From CAZQKW01 sp964594075 (GTDB lineage Bacteria; Desulfobacterota; WTBG01; CAIYCZ01): 55,733 nt of DNA. Position 1 is the stretch's first letter; each line of letters begins with the position of its first letter. The stretch spans positions 1 to 55,733 of the forward strand of contig CAZQKW010000025.1 in the NCBI GenBank assembly GCA_964594075.1. The letters run 5' to 3'. The notes beneath the pieces were generated by a model, which worked only from the letters and a program-made list of their open reading frames with translations, did no database searches and was not told the origin of the DNA. Positions 26,578 through 35,270 of the stretch are shown piece after piece. Position numbers and translations under genes: made by a program.

Positions 26578-27996
26578 TTAAACAGGCAGTAAAATGGTAA
26601 ACGTTGTTCCGCCGCCGGGAAAGTCGGAAACATTAATCTGTCCGCCGTGATGCTCGACTATTTTCTTTACGATGGAAAGACCAAGTCCGGTTCCCTTGGC
26701 ATGGGTGGTATAGAAGGGGTCAAACACTTTCCCCTTTTTAGCATCAGGAATTCCCACCCCGGTGTCGCTGACGGCGACTTTGAGCCAGGACCCGGCGCAG
26801 TCGGTATTAACATAAATGTCCCCCTGTTTTTCTATGGCCTGTGCGGCATTGGTGAGCAGATTGAGTAGGGCCTGGTAAATCTGGTGTTCATCCAGCATGA
26901 TGGGAGGAACCTGGCCGAGCTGGCGATGGATGGCGATTTTTTTCTGCGCCGGTTCAGAAATCATAAAATGGGTGCAGACCTTTTCAATGATCTGATTTAT
27001 ATCCACCGGTATCTTCTGCGGCGGCAGCGGCTTTGCAAATGCCAGAAACTCGTCTATCAGACGGTTGAGACGCTTTATTTCCCCCTGGATATACTCGATC
27101 ATGGTGTGTTTTATCTGCTTGCTGGTGTCCTGTTTTGCCAGGATGTCAACCGACCCTTTTATAATCCCGATGGGATTTTTCAGCTCGTGCGCAATCATCA
27201 TGGAGAATTTGCCGATTTCAGCCATTCGTTCGCGCTGCGCCAGCTCGCGATAGGAGGCTTCAAGTTCCTGTTTCTTTTTTATGAGAGAAGCCGCCATAAG
27301 ATTAAATGAATCAGTGAGTGCCCCCAGCTCGTCTTCCCTGCTCACTTCAAGCCGTTCTTCCCAGTTGCCGCGCGCGATAGAAGACGTGGCCTGCGCCAAT
27401 CTCTGAATGGGTCGTATCAGCGTGTAGGAAAAATAAACGGCACCAAGGCAGCCGATAATTGTTGCAATACCACCGGAGAAAAATATCCACCAGCGGATAC
27501 GATTGAGCGTAATAATAATACCTTCGCGTGAAAATATCACTTCTATGGTGCCAATAAGCTGTCCCTGATTTCGTGCCGGCGTTTCATTCCGATTGTCGCT
27601 GAGATACAGATTCATATCGTCGATCGATCCCTTTTGTGCCTCGGGCGTCAAATAGACGGGATAGACGATTTTCTCCTGCTGCCAGGCCCAGAGCTTTCGT
27701 CCTTTCCCCAGGTTGACCAGCACCGTATTGCGTTCATTCAGAATCCGCACCTGCTGGACATCTTTTTCCCGCAGCAGATTTTGGGCAAGCGATGTGAGCG
27801 TGTCAGTGTTTTCCAGCAGCAGGGGCAGTTCGGCATTGAGGGCCAGGTTTTTTACCAGAGATTGACCGCGTTGGGCAAATTCGTACAGCAGCGCTTTGCG
27901 TGTTTGGTACACCAGGATAATGCTAAAAATCAGCGAAATAAAAATTATAATAAAGATGGTGATAAAAATGAATTTTATATTCAGTCCCCATTTCAT
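26578..27996 (-). CDS. Membrane sensor histidine kinase
   Basis: This 472-residue two-component sensor has membrane helices at about residues 9-30 and 165-187 flanking a periplasmic sensing region of about 135 residues. A HAMP segment follows (SYTLIRPIQRLAQATSSIA), then a dimerisation domain with phosphoacceptor His270 (HELKNP), then a HATPase domain with the N, G1 (DTGVGIP), F (VFDPFYTT) and G2 (GTGLGLS) boxes. Its ATG overlaps the stop codon of the upstream binding protein (ATGA), suggesting that the binding protein presents the signal. The partner regulator starts 17 bases downstream. Confidence 0.93.
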   Translation of the reverse strand: MKWGLNIKFIFITIFIIIFISLIFSIILVYQTRKALLYEFAQRGQSLVKNLALNAELPLLLENTDTLTSLAQNLLREKDVQQVRILNERNTVLVNLGKGRKLWAWQQEKIVYPVYLTPEAQKGSIDDMNLYLSDNRNETPARNQGQLIGTIEVIFSREGIIITLNRIRWWIFFSGGIATIIGCLGAVYFSYTLIRPIQRLAQATSSIARGNWEERLEVSREDELGALTDSFNLMAASLIKKKQELEASYRELAQRERMAEIGKFSMMIAHELKNPIGIIKGSVDILAKQDTSKQIKHTMIEYIQGEIKRLNRLIDEFLAFAKPLPPQKIPVDINQIIEKVCTHFMISEPAQKKIAIHRQLGQVPPIMLDEHQIYQALLNLLTNAAQAIEKQGDIYVNTDCAGSWLKVAVSDTGVGIPDAKKGKVFDPFYTTHAKGTGLGLSIVKKIVEHHGGQINVSDFPGGGTTFTILLPV

Positions 27997-28919
27997 CAGC
28001 GTATTACCTCATGCGCCTGCTGAATACTGTCGGGAGATATCTTTATGCCCAGTTTTTCGGCGGTTTTCACATCAATGCTGACGCGAATGTGCGCCGGACT
28101 TTCGACTTGCTGTCGGACGTCAGCGCCAGCGTTTTTCAGGAGCTGTTCAGCGATCGCGCCGGTCTGAACCCCGACGGCGCGGTAATCAATAATAAAAGAC
28201 ATGATTGCCCCATTTTTTGCAAACCAGCTATTATACCCGATTACAGGAATTTTTCTGCGCAGCGCCTCTTTAATAATATACTCCACTATTTTCTGTGAAT
28301 TAATCTTCTCGTCCGGGACCATCAGTAACACATCGGGGGTAAAATTTTTGGATGCGATGGCCGGGAAAATGTCGGCAGCAGCAGTAATGGGGAACCCCAC
28401 TATGTCCAACCCCAGCACAGATGCCTCGTGCTGAAGGGATTCCACCACCGGTTTATTGTCCGGTAGGCTGAAAAAAACACCGATGCGCTTTCGGTCCGGA
28501 AACGCACGTTTGATATGTTTTAACTGATATCCAACAGGAATATTAATGCTCACGCCTGGGTAGCGTTTCTCTGCTGGTATTACTTTCTCTGGATTCAATA
28601 CCATACAAAACAGCTTGGCCGCCTTATGGGTATATTCTGCAAGGATAAAAGCTGCCTGCGGTCCGACAGAGATTATAACCCGCACATCCTTATTATCCTT
28701 CACCGCGTTTAATTGATCTCTGCCCTTTTCAAGGTCTCCCTCCATATTGGCAATCTGTATTGTGTGGGCTGACAGCCTCTCCTGCAACCCTTCGATGCAG
28801 CTATTGTAAGGAATTATATCGCTGGTTTTTATAACAAACACCTCTTGCGCGGTTCCAGTGCCAAAGATTGTCAAACTAATAAGAAGTGTCAGTGAAAAAG
28901 TTTTACCCGAAAGGTTCAT
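27996..28919 (-). CDS. ABC-type periplasmic binding protein (ABC_sub_bind family)
   Basis: This 307-residue secreted protein has a signal peptide (NLSGKTFSLTLLISLTIFGTG, cleavage near 24) and two Rossmann-like lobes of the PF04392 type: DVRVIISVGPQAAFIL, GVSINIPVGYQLKHIK, RIGVFFSLPDNKPVVESL, PDVLLMVPDEKINS and GYNSWFAKNGAIMSF. No permease or ATPase gene accompanies it. It is instead first in an operon with a sensor kinase, so I infer a sensory rather than transport role. Family members bind purine- or amino-acid-like ligands, and the ligand here is unknown. Confidence 0.87.
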   Translation of the reverse strand: MNLSGKTFSLTLLISLTIFGTGTAQEVFVIKTSDIIPYNSCIEGLQERLSAHTIQIANMEGDLEKGRDQLNAVKDNKDVRVIISVGPQAAFILAEYTHKAAKLFCMVLNPEKVIPAEKRYPGVSINIPVGYQLKHIKRAFPDRKRIGVFFSLPDNKPVVESLQHEASVLGLDIVGFPITAAADIFPAIASKNFTPDVLLMVPDEKINSQKIVEYIIKEALRRKIPVIGYNSWFAKNGAIMSFIIDYRAVGVQTGAIAEQLLKNAGADVRQQVESPAHIRVSIDVKTAEKLGIKISPDSIQQAHEVIR

Positions 28920-29067
28920 ATGGCGGTTGACGTTTTAAATTATTACCGGGAATCAGACAGGCATGTTTAACATGCTTATCACCACGGCACACTTTTTAAC
29001 CCACCCGTAATGCTCACGATATAATCAGAATATCCCCAAAACTACAAGCATTTAATTGGTTAAATTG

Positions 29068-29101
29068 AGCCAAAATGTAGGCGGTATTCTGTATTTTGGC
29101 T
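29068..29101. promoter_or_regulatory. Inverted repeat, candidate enhancer site for the sigma-54 regulator
   Basis: AGCCAAAAT (29068-29076) and ATTTTGGCT (29093-29101) are exact reverse complements separated by 16 bases. The site is about 130-160 bases upstream of the sigma-54-like promoter and about 150 bases from the start of the sensor operon, a normal distance for an upstream activator site serving either side. Confidence 0.5.
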
Positions 29102-29228
29102 GAAAACAACCAGAGCCCTTTAATCGTAACCATAAAAGAGATTCGCTTGTAACGCCTATATTTTATATAAATATATGATATAACTTAATTTTTTGTTGCC
29201 TTGCTGAAACAATGAAGATTTAAATAGT

Positions 29229-29244
29229 TGGCACTGTAATTGTA
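29229..29244 (+). promoter_or_regulatory. Candidate sigma-54 (-24/-12) promoter of the ketosynthase cluster
   Basis: TGGCAC, five bases, then TTGTA: the -24 element is a perfect match and the -12 element differs from TTGCA at one position. It points at the first ketosynthase, 88 bases downstream. A sigma-54 activator gene lies 3 kb away. Confidence 0.5.
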
Positions 29245-29331
29245 ATACATCTATCCACAACTTAAGCCATTTTAGTTTTATTAAAAGAAAAAGAAGACAC
29301 CAATTCAAAGTCGTGTGGAGATAAAAAAACA

Positions 29332-30681
29332 ATGACTGCATATTTTTCAAAAGCGTGGGAAAAAAAGAAGCAAAAACAAAAGCGAGTAGTAATCACGGGC
29401 GTGGGGGCAGTGACGCCATTAGGAAATAATATTGAACAAACATGGGGAAATCTTATTACCGGACAGTCAGGAATTGCTCCGATCACACTCTTTGATGCCT
29501 CCAGTTTCCCGGTAAAGATAGCTGCAGAAGTTAAGAATTTCAATTTTGAAGCCCCCATATTATCAGAAGATTTGGATGTATTCTTTGGGCGCAGCACCCG
29601 GTTTTGTGTGCAAGCGGCAAAAGAAGCACTGGTAAACGCGCAGCTTGACCTTGAGTGTTTGGATGGCGAAGCCATCGGCCTCTCCCTTGGGTCAAATGAA
29701 GAATATGTGCGGTTTTCAGATTATGACCGCATGTTTAACCCTGAAAAAATTCTTTCCCTGCTCAGAAACCGAAAATTAGCAACGGCTCCCGGCAATCCAT
29801 ATCCACACCTTGCTGAATCAAAAGAATTAGGGAAAATTTGGCCGTTGCGCCGCAGCGCACACATGGCTGCTAATCTCATTTCTGTTCTTTACAACATTCA
29901 AGGACCTATCAGCACCACCTCAAGCGCCTGCGCTTCTTCAGCCCAGGCGATCGGAAGGGCCCTGCGCATGATTCAGGATGGCGATGCGGAGATGGTTATT
30001 GCCGGCGGGTGTGATGCTATTATCGGGGAAACATCTCTTACCGGATTTGCATTGCTCGGCGCACTCTCACGGCATAACACAGAACCGGAAAAAGCTTCCC
30101 GCCCCTTTGATCTCCTGCGCGACGGTTTTATTCTCGGCGAGGGGTCTGGCATTCTCATCCTTGAGGAACTGTCCCATGCGCGGAAACGCGGTGCGCCTAT
30201 TCTTGCAGCGCTTGCCGGTTATGGATCTTCTTCCAATGCATTTCGTCTTACCGCGTCCCCTGAGGACGGGAGCGGTGCGGATATTTGTATCAGCGCGGCA
30301 TTGCAGGATGCCGGCTGTTCAATTGAAGAGGTTGATTACATAAATGCCCATGGCACGTCAACCTATCTCAACGATAAAAGTGAAACCGCGGCTATTAAAA
30401 AGGTCTTTAAAGATAGAGCTTATGAGATTCCCGTCAGTTCAAACAAGTCAATGCTGGGACACCTCGTTGCAAGCGCCGCTTCGATTGAACTTATTATTAG
30501 CGTATTGACGCTCAACGGCGGCATTATCCCGCCCACCATCAATTATGAAAATCCAGACCCCGAATGCGACCTGGATTATGTGCCCAACGAACCCCGGAGA
30601 AAGCAGGTTAGGACCATACTTTCCAATTCATTTGCCTTTGGCGGTCAGAACGCATCCCTGGTCGTAAAAAAGTTTCACTAA
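29332..30681 (+). CDS. Beta-ketoacyl-ACP synthase (FabF-type), active, KS1
   Basis: This 449-residue condensing enzyme of the KAS II/FabF family would join a malonyl-ACP unit to an acyl chain. All catalytic residues are present: Cys200 in SSACASSAQAIG, the first His in NAHGTSTYLND, Lys in SSNKSM and the second His in GHLVASAAS. The C-terminal glycine-rich SNSFAFGGQNASL is intact. An 18-residue Lys-rich N-terminal extension precedes VVITGVGAVTPLG. It is the first gene of the cluster, with GGAG 11 bases upstream. It is close in sequence to KS3 at 33872 and more distant from the inactive KS2, so it is not the housekeeping FabF in any obvious way. Confidence 0.92.
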   Translation: MTAYFSKAWEKKKQKQKRVVITGVGAVTPLGNNIEQTWGNLITGQSGIAPITLFDASSFPVKIAAEVKNFNFEAPILSEDLDVFFGRSTRFCVQAAKEALVNAQLDLECLDGEAIGLSLGSNEEYVRFSDYDRMFNPEKILSLLRNRKLATAPGNPYPHLAESKELGKIWPLRRSAHMAANLISVLYNIQGPISTTSSACASSAQAIGRALRMIQDGDAEMVIAGGCDAIIGETSLTGFALLGALSRHNTEPEKASRPFDLLRDGFILGEGSGILILEELSHARKRGAPILAALAGYGSSSNAFRLTASPEDGSGADICISAALQDAGCSIEEVDYINAHGTSTYLNDKSETAAIKKVFKDRAYEIPVSSNKSMLGHLVASAASIELIISVLTLNGGIIPPTINYENPDPECDLDYVPNEPRRKQVRTILSNSFAFGGQNASLVVKKFH

Positions 30682-30884
30682 GCCTCTGTCCGGCCCATTA
30701 CCACCTCCCTCTCTTTCATTCTGGGACGGCTGGCTGAAACGTTCTCCATGGGCTCAACCGGAACGCATGCGGGTGGGGCTCAGACAAGCGCATTCCAGCA
30801 GCGCGTCTTTTTTTGTGCATTAGCAGATTTGCTGATCTGCCCGCCTGATTATCAACAACTAACAAAGGATATCAATACACGCAT

Positions 30885-32177
30885 ATGCAGCGACGAGCAG
30901 TCATAACCGGCATGGGAATTGTTTCGCCCATAGGGATAGGAACGGATGAAAACTGGCAGCACCTTCTTGCCGGCGTTAGCGGCATTGAGCGGCTGATGCG
31001 GTTGAACGCCGAGTATTTGCCGGTAAAAATTGGCGCAGAAGTAAAAAATTTTAATCCCCGGCAATTCATTACCGACAAAAAAGCGCTGCGTCTTTCTTTT
31101 TTAAACGTTCATCTGGCGCTGGCAGCCGCAAAGCTTGCAGTGGATGACGCAGCACTGCCTCTTGATCGTATTGATTCCAAACGATTTGGCGCAATTATTG
31201 GCTCCGGAGGAGGGGGTTTTGATGACGGCCCGGGCTTTGAGGATCTGAACGAACCGATTCTGAGAGCGTGGGTGGAGGAAGAAAAGAAATTTGATTCTGC
31301 GAAATTTGGCGAGCAGGGTATCCCGGTGGCGTATCCATTGTTTTTATTAAAAGCCCTTCCCAATAACGCCTTTTATTACATTTCGCTCTTCTATAATATT
31401 CAGGGCGAGAATGACAATATTGTATCCTCCTATACGGGCGGCGCGCAGGCGATTGGCGATGCGTTCCGTTCAATTCGGCGCGGTGACGCCGATATCATGA
31501 TAGCGGGCGGTTACGACTCGCTTTTAACCCCCAACACTATTTTCAGTCTCCACACCTTGAAGCTGTTATCCTCGCGGGATGATCCCGCATGTGCCTGCCG
31601 CCCCTTCGATCGTTTACGGGACGGTATGGTCGCGGGAGAAGGAGCTGGATTTGTCATCGTTGAGGAACTTTCACATGCGCAGCAGCGCGGGGCTCGCCTG
31701 TACGGTGAAATTATCGGCTATGGCAATGCTTCCAGCGCCTATCATATTTACAATCCGTCGCCGACAGGGGACGGAGTAAGCAAAGCGATGCGGCGCGCCC
31801 TCGCAGATGCGGCGTTGGACGCCGAAGCCGTTGACTGGATCAATGCTGATGGCATCTCAACCCCGGCCAGCGACCGTGCTGAGGCCTATGCGCTCAGAAC
31901 TGTTTTCGGCGAGCGCACAGCCCACATTCCGGTGAGCGCCACAAAGTCTATGACGGGGCACCTCGGTTCCGCATCCGGCGCAGTGGAAGCCATATTCACG
32001 GCGCTGGCGTTGCAGCACGGCACGCTCCCGCCGACCATCAATTATGAAAACCCAGATCCTGAGTGTCAGCTCAATGTGGTGGGGGTAACACCGCAGGAAC
32101 TGCCCATTAAAACAGCGATGTCCATCAATCAGGGCATTGGCGGGCAATGCACGGCACTGATATTTAAAAAATTATAG
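30885..32177 (+). CDS. Ketosynthase homologue without the active-site Cys (chain-length-factor-like), KS2
   Basis: This 430-residue FabF-fold protein has lost two of three catalytic residues: the nucleophile position is Tyr183 (VSSYTGGAQAIG, against SSACASSAQAIG in KS1) and the first histidine is Asp322 (NADGIST against NAHGTST). The second His is kept (His359 in GHLGSASG) and the fold motifs are intact, including GEGAGFVIVEEL and NQGIGGQC. This pattern, a degenerate KS beside an active one, is that of KS-beta/chain length factors of type II polyketide synthases, though those normally have Gln at the Cys position. I infer that it pairs with KS1 or KS3 and sets chain length. The 203-base gap before it holds nothing recognisable. 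Confidence 0.88.
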   Translation: MQRRAVITGMGIVSPIGIGTDENWQHLLAGVSGIERLMRLNAEYLPVKIGAEVKNFNPRQFITDKKALRLSFLNVHLALAAAKLAVDDAALPLDRIDSKRFGAIIGSGGGGFDDGPGFEDLNEPILRAWVEEEKKFDSAKFGEQGIPVAYPLFLLKALPNNAFYYISLFYNIQGENDNIVSSYTGGAQAIGDAFRSIRRGDADIMIAGGYDSLLTPNTIFSLHTLKLLSSRDDPACACRPFDRLRDGMVAGEGAGFVIVEELSHAQQRGARLYGEIIGYGNASSAYHIYNPSPTGDGVSKAMRRALADAALDAEAVDWINADGISTPASDRAEAYALRTVFGERTAHIPVSATKSMTGHLGSASGAVEAIFTALALQHGTLPPTINYENPDPECQLNVVGVTPQELPIKTAMSINQGIGGQCTALIFKKL

Positions 32178-32235
32178 ACGCCGAGACGATTTCTAAAAGA
32201 TGTGTTCTCAGATCGTTGGGAGAGGATTTCAGGTT

Positions 32236-32979
32236 ATGAAATTAAAAGACAAGGTGGCAATTGTCACCGGCGCATCAGGCGGCATTGGCAGCGCCATTGC
32301 GCTCCAATTGGCGTCGGCCGGCGCAGCAGTCGTCTGTCATTATTGCTCAAGCCACGACAAAGCATTAGCGCTGGCGCAGTCCATCTGCGAGACCGGCGGC
32401 AGGGCGGTATGTTTGCCCGGCGATGTGCGGCGTTTTCCTGAAATGGAAGCACTGGTAGCAGCGGTAATTGAACAGTTTGGCCGTATTGATATACTGGTGA
32501 ACAACGCCGGCATTACTCGTGATGCGCTGATTATGTCCATGTCGGAGCAGGAGTGGCGGGATGTCATCGAGACTAATTTGGGCGGGGTTTTTAACTGCAC
32601 TAAAGCGGTGGCACCGCAGATGATGTTTCAAAAACGCGGCAGGATTATTAATATTTCTTCAGTTGCGGGTGATCGCGGCGGCAGAGGACAGACAAATTAT
32701 GCTGCCTCAAAAGGCGGACTCAACGCCTTTACCCGGGCTGCGGCCATTGAGCTTGCCCCAAAAAATATCACCGTCAATGCCGTTGCACCGGGCGTTATTG
32801 AAACAGAAATGAGCCAGGAGGTCATGCGCCGGGCAAAAGACCTGGTGATGAACCACATTCCGCTGAAACGGCTGGGAACCTGCGAGGAGGTGGCGCACTT
32901 GGTTGTGTTCCTGGCGTCAGATGACGCTGCATACATTACCGGGCAGATAATACCCGTTGACGGCGGCTTTCGCGGATGA
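32236..32979 (+). CDS. 3-oxoacyl-ACP reductase (FabG-like SDR)
   Basis: This 247-residue short-chain dehydrogenase would reduce the 3-oxoacyl-ACP made by the ketosynthases, using NAD(P)H. It has the cofactor motif TGASGGIGSA, NNAG at LVNNAGITRD, the catalytic Ser in INISSVAGD, the YxxxK in NYAASKGG and the C-terminal AYITGQIIPVDGGF, all as in FabG. The ATG at 32236 is supported by GAGAGG ten bases upstream; an ATG at 32200 would add 12 residues. It lies between KS2 and the ACP gene, all on one strand, so it is the dedicated ketoreductase of the cluster. Confidence 0.92.
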   Translation: MKLKDKVAIVTGASGGIGSAIALQLASAGAAVVCHYCSSHDKALALAQSICETGGRAVCLPGDVRRFPEMEALVAAVIEQFGRIDILVNNAGITRDALIMSMSEQEWRDVIETNLGGVFNCTKAVAPQMMFQKRGRIINISSVAGDRGGRGQTNYAASKGGLNAFTRAAAIELAPKNITVNAVAPGVIETEMSQEVMRRAKDLVMNHIPLKRLGTCEEVAHLVVFLASDDAAYITGQIIPVDGGFRG

Positions 32980-33015
32980 GCATAACGATAACAGAAGAAA
33001 GGATGGAACGGAATT

Positions 33016-33429
33016 ATGGTTGAGGAACAAGAAATTTTTGAGAAAGTAAAAGAAAGCATTGTTGAAGCACTGGGCGTAGATGAAGAGGAGGTTACGCCAA
33101 CGGCGACGCTGTTTGAGGACCTGGGGGCTGAATCGCTTGACCTGCTGGATATTGTGTTTCGGTTAGAAAAGGCCTTCGGGATCAAAATTCCGCGCGGGGG
33201 CATTCAACAGGATATCATTGCAGCAGAAGGGATGAAGGAGGACGAGGTGCTGGTAGATGGCGCGTTAACCGCGCTCGGCGCGCAAAAGTTGAGAGAACGT
33301 ATGCCCGAGGTTGACGCCGCCCGGATTTATGAAGGGTTTCGCGTTGACGACATCCCGACCCTGTTTACGGTTCAAACCTTTGTCAATATCGTAAAACGAG
33401 TTCTTGAAGAACAACCACGCGGTCACTGA
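33016..33429 (+). CDS. Enlarged acyl carrier protein
   Basis: This 137-residue carrier protein holds the growing chain on a phosphopantetheine arm. The attachment serine is in DLGAESLDLLDIVFRLEKAF, followed by GIKIPRGGIQQD. A usual ACP has about 80 residues; here roughly 50 are inserted between helix II and the closing helix (PTLFTVQTFVNIVKRVLEE), including ERMPEVDAARIYEGF. From memory, ACPs of this enlarged type occur in Planctomycetota and some other environmental lineages beside FabF-like pairs. GAACGG-type purines precede the ATG. The stop is five bases before the AcpS start. Confidence 0.9.
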   Translation: MVEEQEIFEKVKESIVEALGVDEEEVTPTATLFEDLGAESLDLLDIVFRLEKAFGIKIPRGGIQQDIIAAEGMKEDEVLVDGALTALGAQKLRERMPEVDAARIYEGFRVDDIPTLFTVQTFVNIVKRVLEEQPRGH

Positions 33430-33433
33430 TTTA

Positions 33434-33799
33434 ATGAGAATAGGAACCGACATTGTTGCCGTGAGCAGAATAAAAAAACTGCTCACCACCCACAGTGAGT
33501 CCACAGGGCGCATATTTACCAAAAACGAAATAGAATATTGCCGGCAAAAAAAAAATACCTATGAACATTTTGCCGCACGGTTCGCAGCCAAGGAAAGCGT
33601 CATGAAAGCGGTCGGTAAAGGGTGGCTTCAGGGCTTGAACTGGACTGATATAGAAGTCATAAATCTGCCCTCAGGTGCACCGTGCATCTGCCCCCACGGA
33701 ACCCTTAAGCGCCTGATGCAGCAGGCACATATAAGCTCTTTTTTGCTATCGCTTTCGCACTGTAAAGAGTATGCTATTGCGATGGTAATTGCACAATAA
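33434..33799 (+). CDS. acpS: Holo-ACP synthase AcpS
   Basis: This phosphopantetheinyl transferase of about 121 residues activates the ACP. The motif IGTDIVAVSRI at the N-terminus and RFAAKESVMKAVGKGW in the middle give the Mg-binding Asp and Glu and the conserved Lys. LSLSHCKEYAIAMV closes the fold. I take the ATG at 33434 because the family begins with M-x-IGTDIV; an ATG at 33404 would overlap the ACP gene. Placement right after the ACP suggests that it is the dedicated activator of this carrier, though it could also serve the whole cell. Confidence 0.92.
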   Translation: MRIGTDIVAVSRIKKLLTTHSESTGRIFTKNEIEYCRQKKNTYEHFAARFAAKESVMKAVGKGWLQGLNWTDIEVINLPSGAPCICPHGTLKRLMQQAHISSFLLSLSHCKEYAIAMVIAQ

Positions 33800-33871
33800 C
33801 CAAATGTTGACCGTTACCATTCAACTTCGCGGCGCTGGTGATTTTTAGAGCCGCACCTCCGAAGACATGCT

Positions 33872-35167
33872 ATGCGGCGCAGAGTTGTCATAACCGGCTT
33901 GGGAGCACTGACCCCTCTGGGAAACAACGTCGAGGAAACCTGGGCGGGTGTTATTCAGGGACGCTCTGGCATCGGTCGCATAACCGCTTTTGATGCCCGG
34001 ACTTTTCCCGTTCAAATAGCCGGAGAGATAAAAAACTTTCAGCCGGCTAATGTGCCGCTGCCTGAGGATTGCGCATTGTTTATCGGCCGAAGTGCACAGC
34101 TGTGTTTTAATGCGGCACAGCAGGCGCTCGCGGATGCGGGCATTGATCTGCAACGCGCAAATCCCCGGCAGATGGGCATTTCGCTCGGTGGCCATGAAGA
34201 ATATATACCGCTCACTATGCTGCCGCACTTTTTTTGCCGCGATGAACTGCGGGAGGCGTACCAAAATCCGGAGCAAGCCCACGCAAAATTGCTGGCGCGG
34301 TCTTGTGAGACAGGAAAACTGTTTGCCTTTAGAAAACGGGCCGACATGGTAACTGCAGCACTGGCGGTGATGTTGCACATTGAAGGGCCTGTGGCGACCT
34401 CGCATACCGCCTGTTCTTCAAGTGGACATGCAATTGGAAAAGCTAAACGCATGATTGAAAACGGCGAATGTAGTGTCGTTATCGCGGGAGGGCATTGTTC
34501 CATGCTCAATGAGCACACTGTCGCCGGGTTTCATCTCCTGGGAACGCTTTCTACCCGCAATGATGAACCACATCGGGCAAGCCGGCCCTTTGACCGGTCG
34601 CGAGATGGATTTGTGATGGGCGAAGGAGCCGGCATTCTGATTCTTGAGGAACGGGCAGCGGCACAAAAACGGGGCGCCCGTATCTATGCCGAACTCTCGG
34701 GCTATGGCTCATCGTCCAATGCCTACCGGATAACCGACTCTCCCCCCGACGGGAGCGGCGGCGATCTCTGCATGCAGCGGGCTCTTGCGGACGCGCAGAA
34801 AAATATTACTGACATTGATTATATCAACGCGCATGGAACAGCAACCATTCTTAATGATAGAAGCGAAACACAGGCAATTAAAAAGGTTTTTGGGGAGCAG
34901 GCGTATAAAATTCCGGTGAGCTCGACGAAATCAATGATTGGCCATCTGGTAACAGCCAGTTCGGCAGTGGAACTAATCATAACCTGCTTGGTGCTTCGGA
35001 ATAATATTATTCACCCAACTATCAATCTGGACCATCCGGATCCAGCCTGCGATCTGGACTATGTACCGCACAGTGCCCGGGAACAGAGGGTTCGGGCGGC
35101 GCTTTCCAACTCGTTTGCCTTCGGCGGGCAGAATGTGACGCTGATTGTAGAACACGGTAAGGGCTGA
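33872..35167 (+). CDS. Beta-ketoacyl-ACP synthase (FabF-type), active, KS3
   Basis: This 431-residue condensing enzyme is close to KS1. Catalytic Cys181 lies in HTACSSSGHAIG, the histidines in NAHGTATILND and SMIGHLVTASS, and Lys in SSTKSMIGH. The C-terminus SNSFAFGGQNVTLIV is nearly identical to KS1. It starts directly with MRRRVVITGLGALTPLG. Two active KS plus one degenerate KS in seven kilobases suggest either two sequential chain-building steps or alternative partners for the chain-length-factor-like KS2. Confidence 0.92.
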   Translation: MRRRVVITGLGALTPLGNNVEETWAGVIQGRSGIGRITAFDARTFPVQIAGEIKNFQPANVPLPEDCALFIGRSAQLCFNAAQQALADAGIDLQRANPRQMGISLGGHEEYIPLTMLPHFFCRDELREAYQNPEQAHAKLLARSCETGKLFAFRKRADMVTAALAVMLHIEGPVATSHTACSSSGHAIGKAKRMIENGECSVVIAGGHCSMLNEHTVAGFHLLGTLSTRNDEPHRASRPFDRSRDGFVMGEGAGILILEERAAAQKRGARIYAELSGYGSSSNAYRITDSPPDGSGGDLCMQRALADAQKNITDIDYINAHGTATILNDRSETQAIKKVFGEQAYKIPVSSTKSMIGHLVTASSAVELIITCLVLRNNIIHPTINLDHPDPACDLDYVPHSAREQRVRAALSNSFAFGGQNVTLIVEHGKG

Positions 35168-35270
35168 TCAGCGCCGCGTTCCTGATCCCGGGTGCACGGC
35201 ATTAGAAGCGTGGCGGCAGCACAGCAGGTTTTTTCGCGTTAACAACCAATACTTGAACAGGGCGCATACT

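Larger units (their letters stand above)
28920..29331. other. Divergent intergenic regulatory region
   Basis: These 412 bases separate the sensor operon (leftward) from the ketosynthase cluster (rightward). No gene is visible. The stretch contains an inverted repeat (29068-29101) and a sigma-54-like promoter (29229-29244), listed separately; the remainder is AT-rich. Confidence 0.7.
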
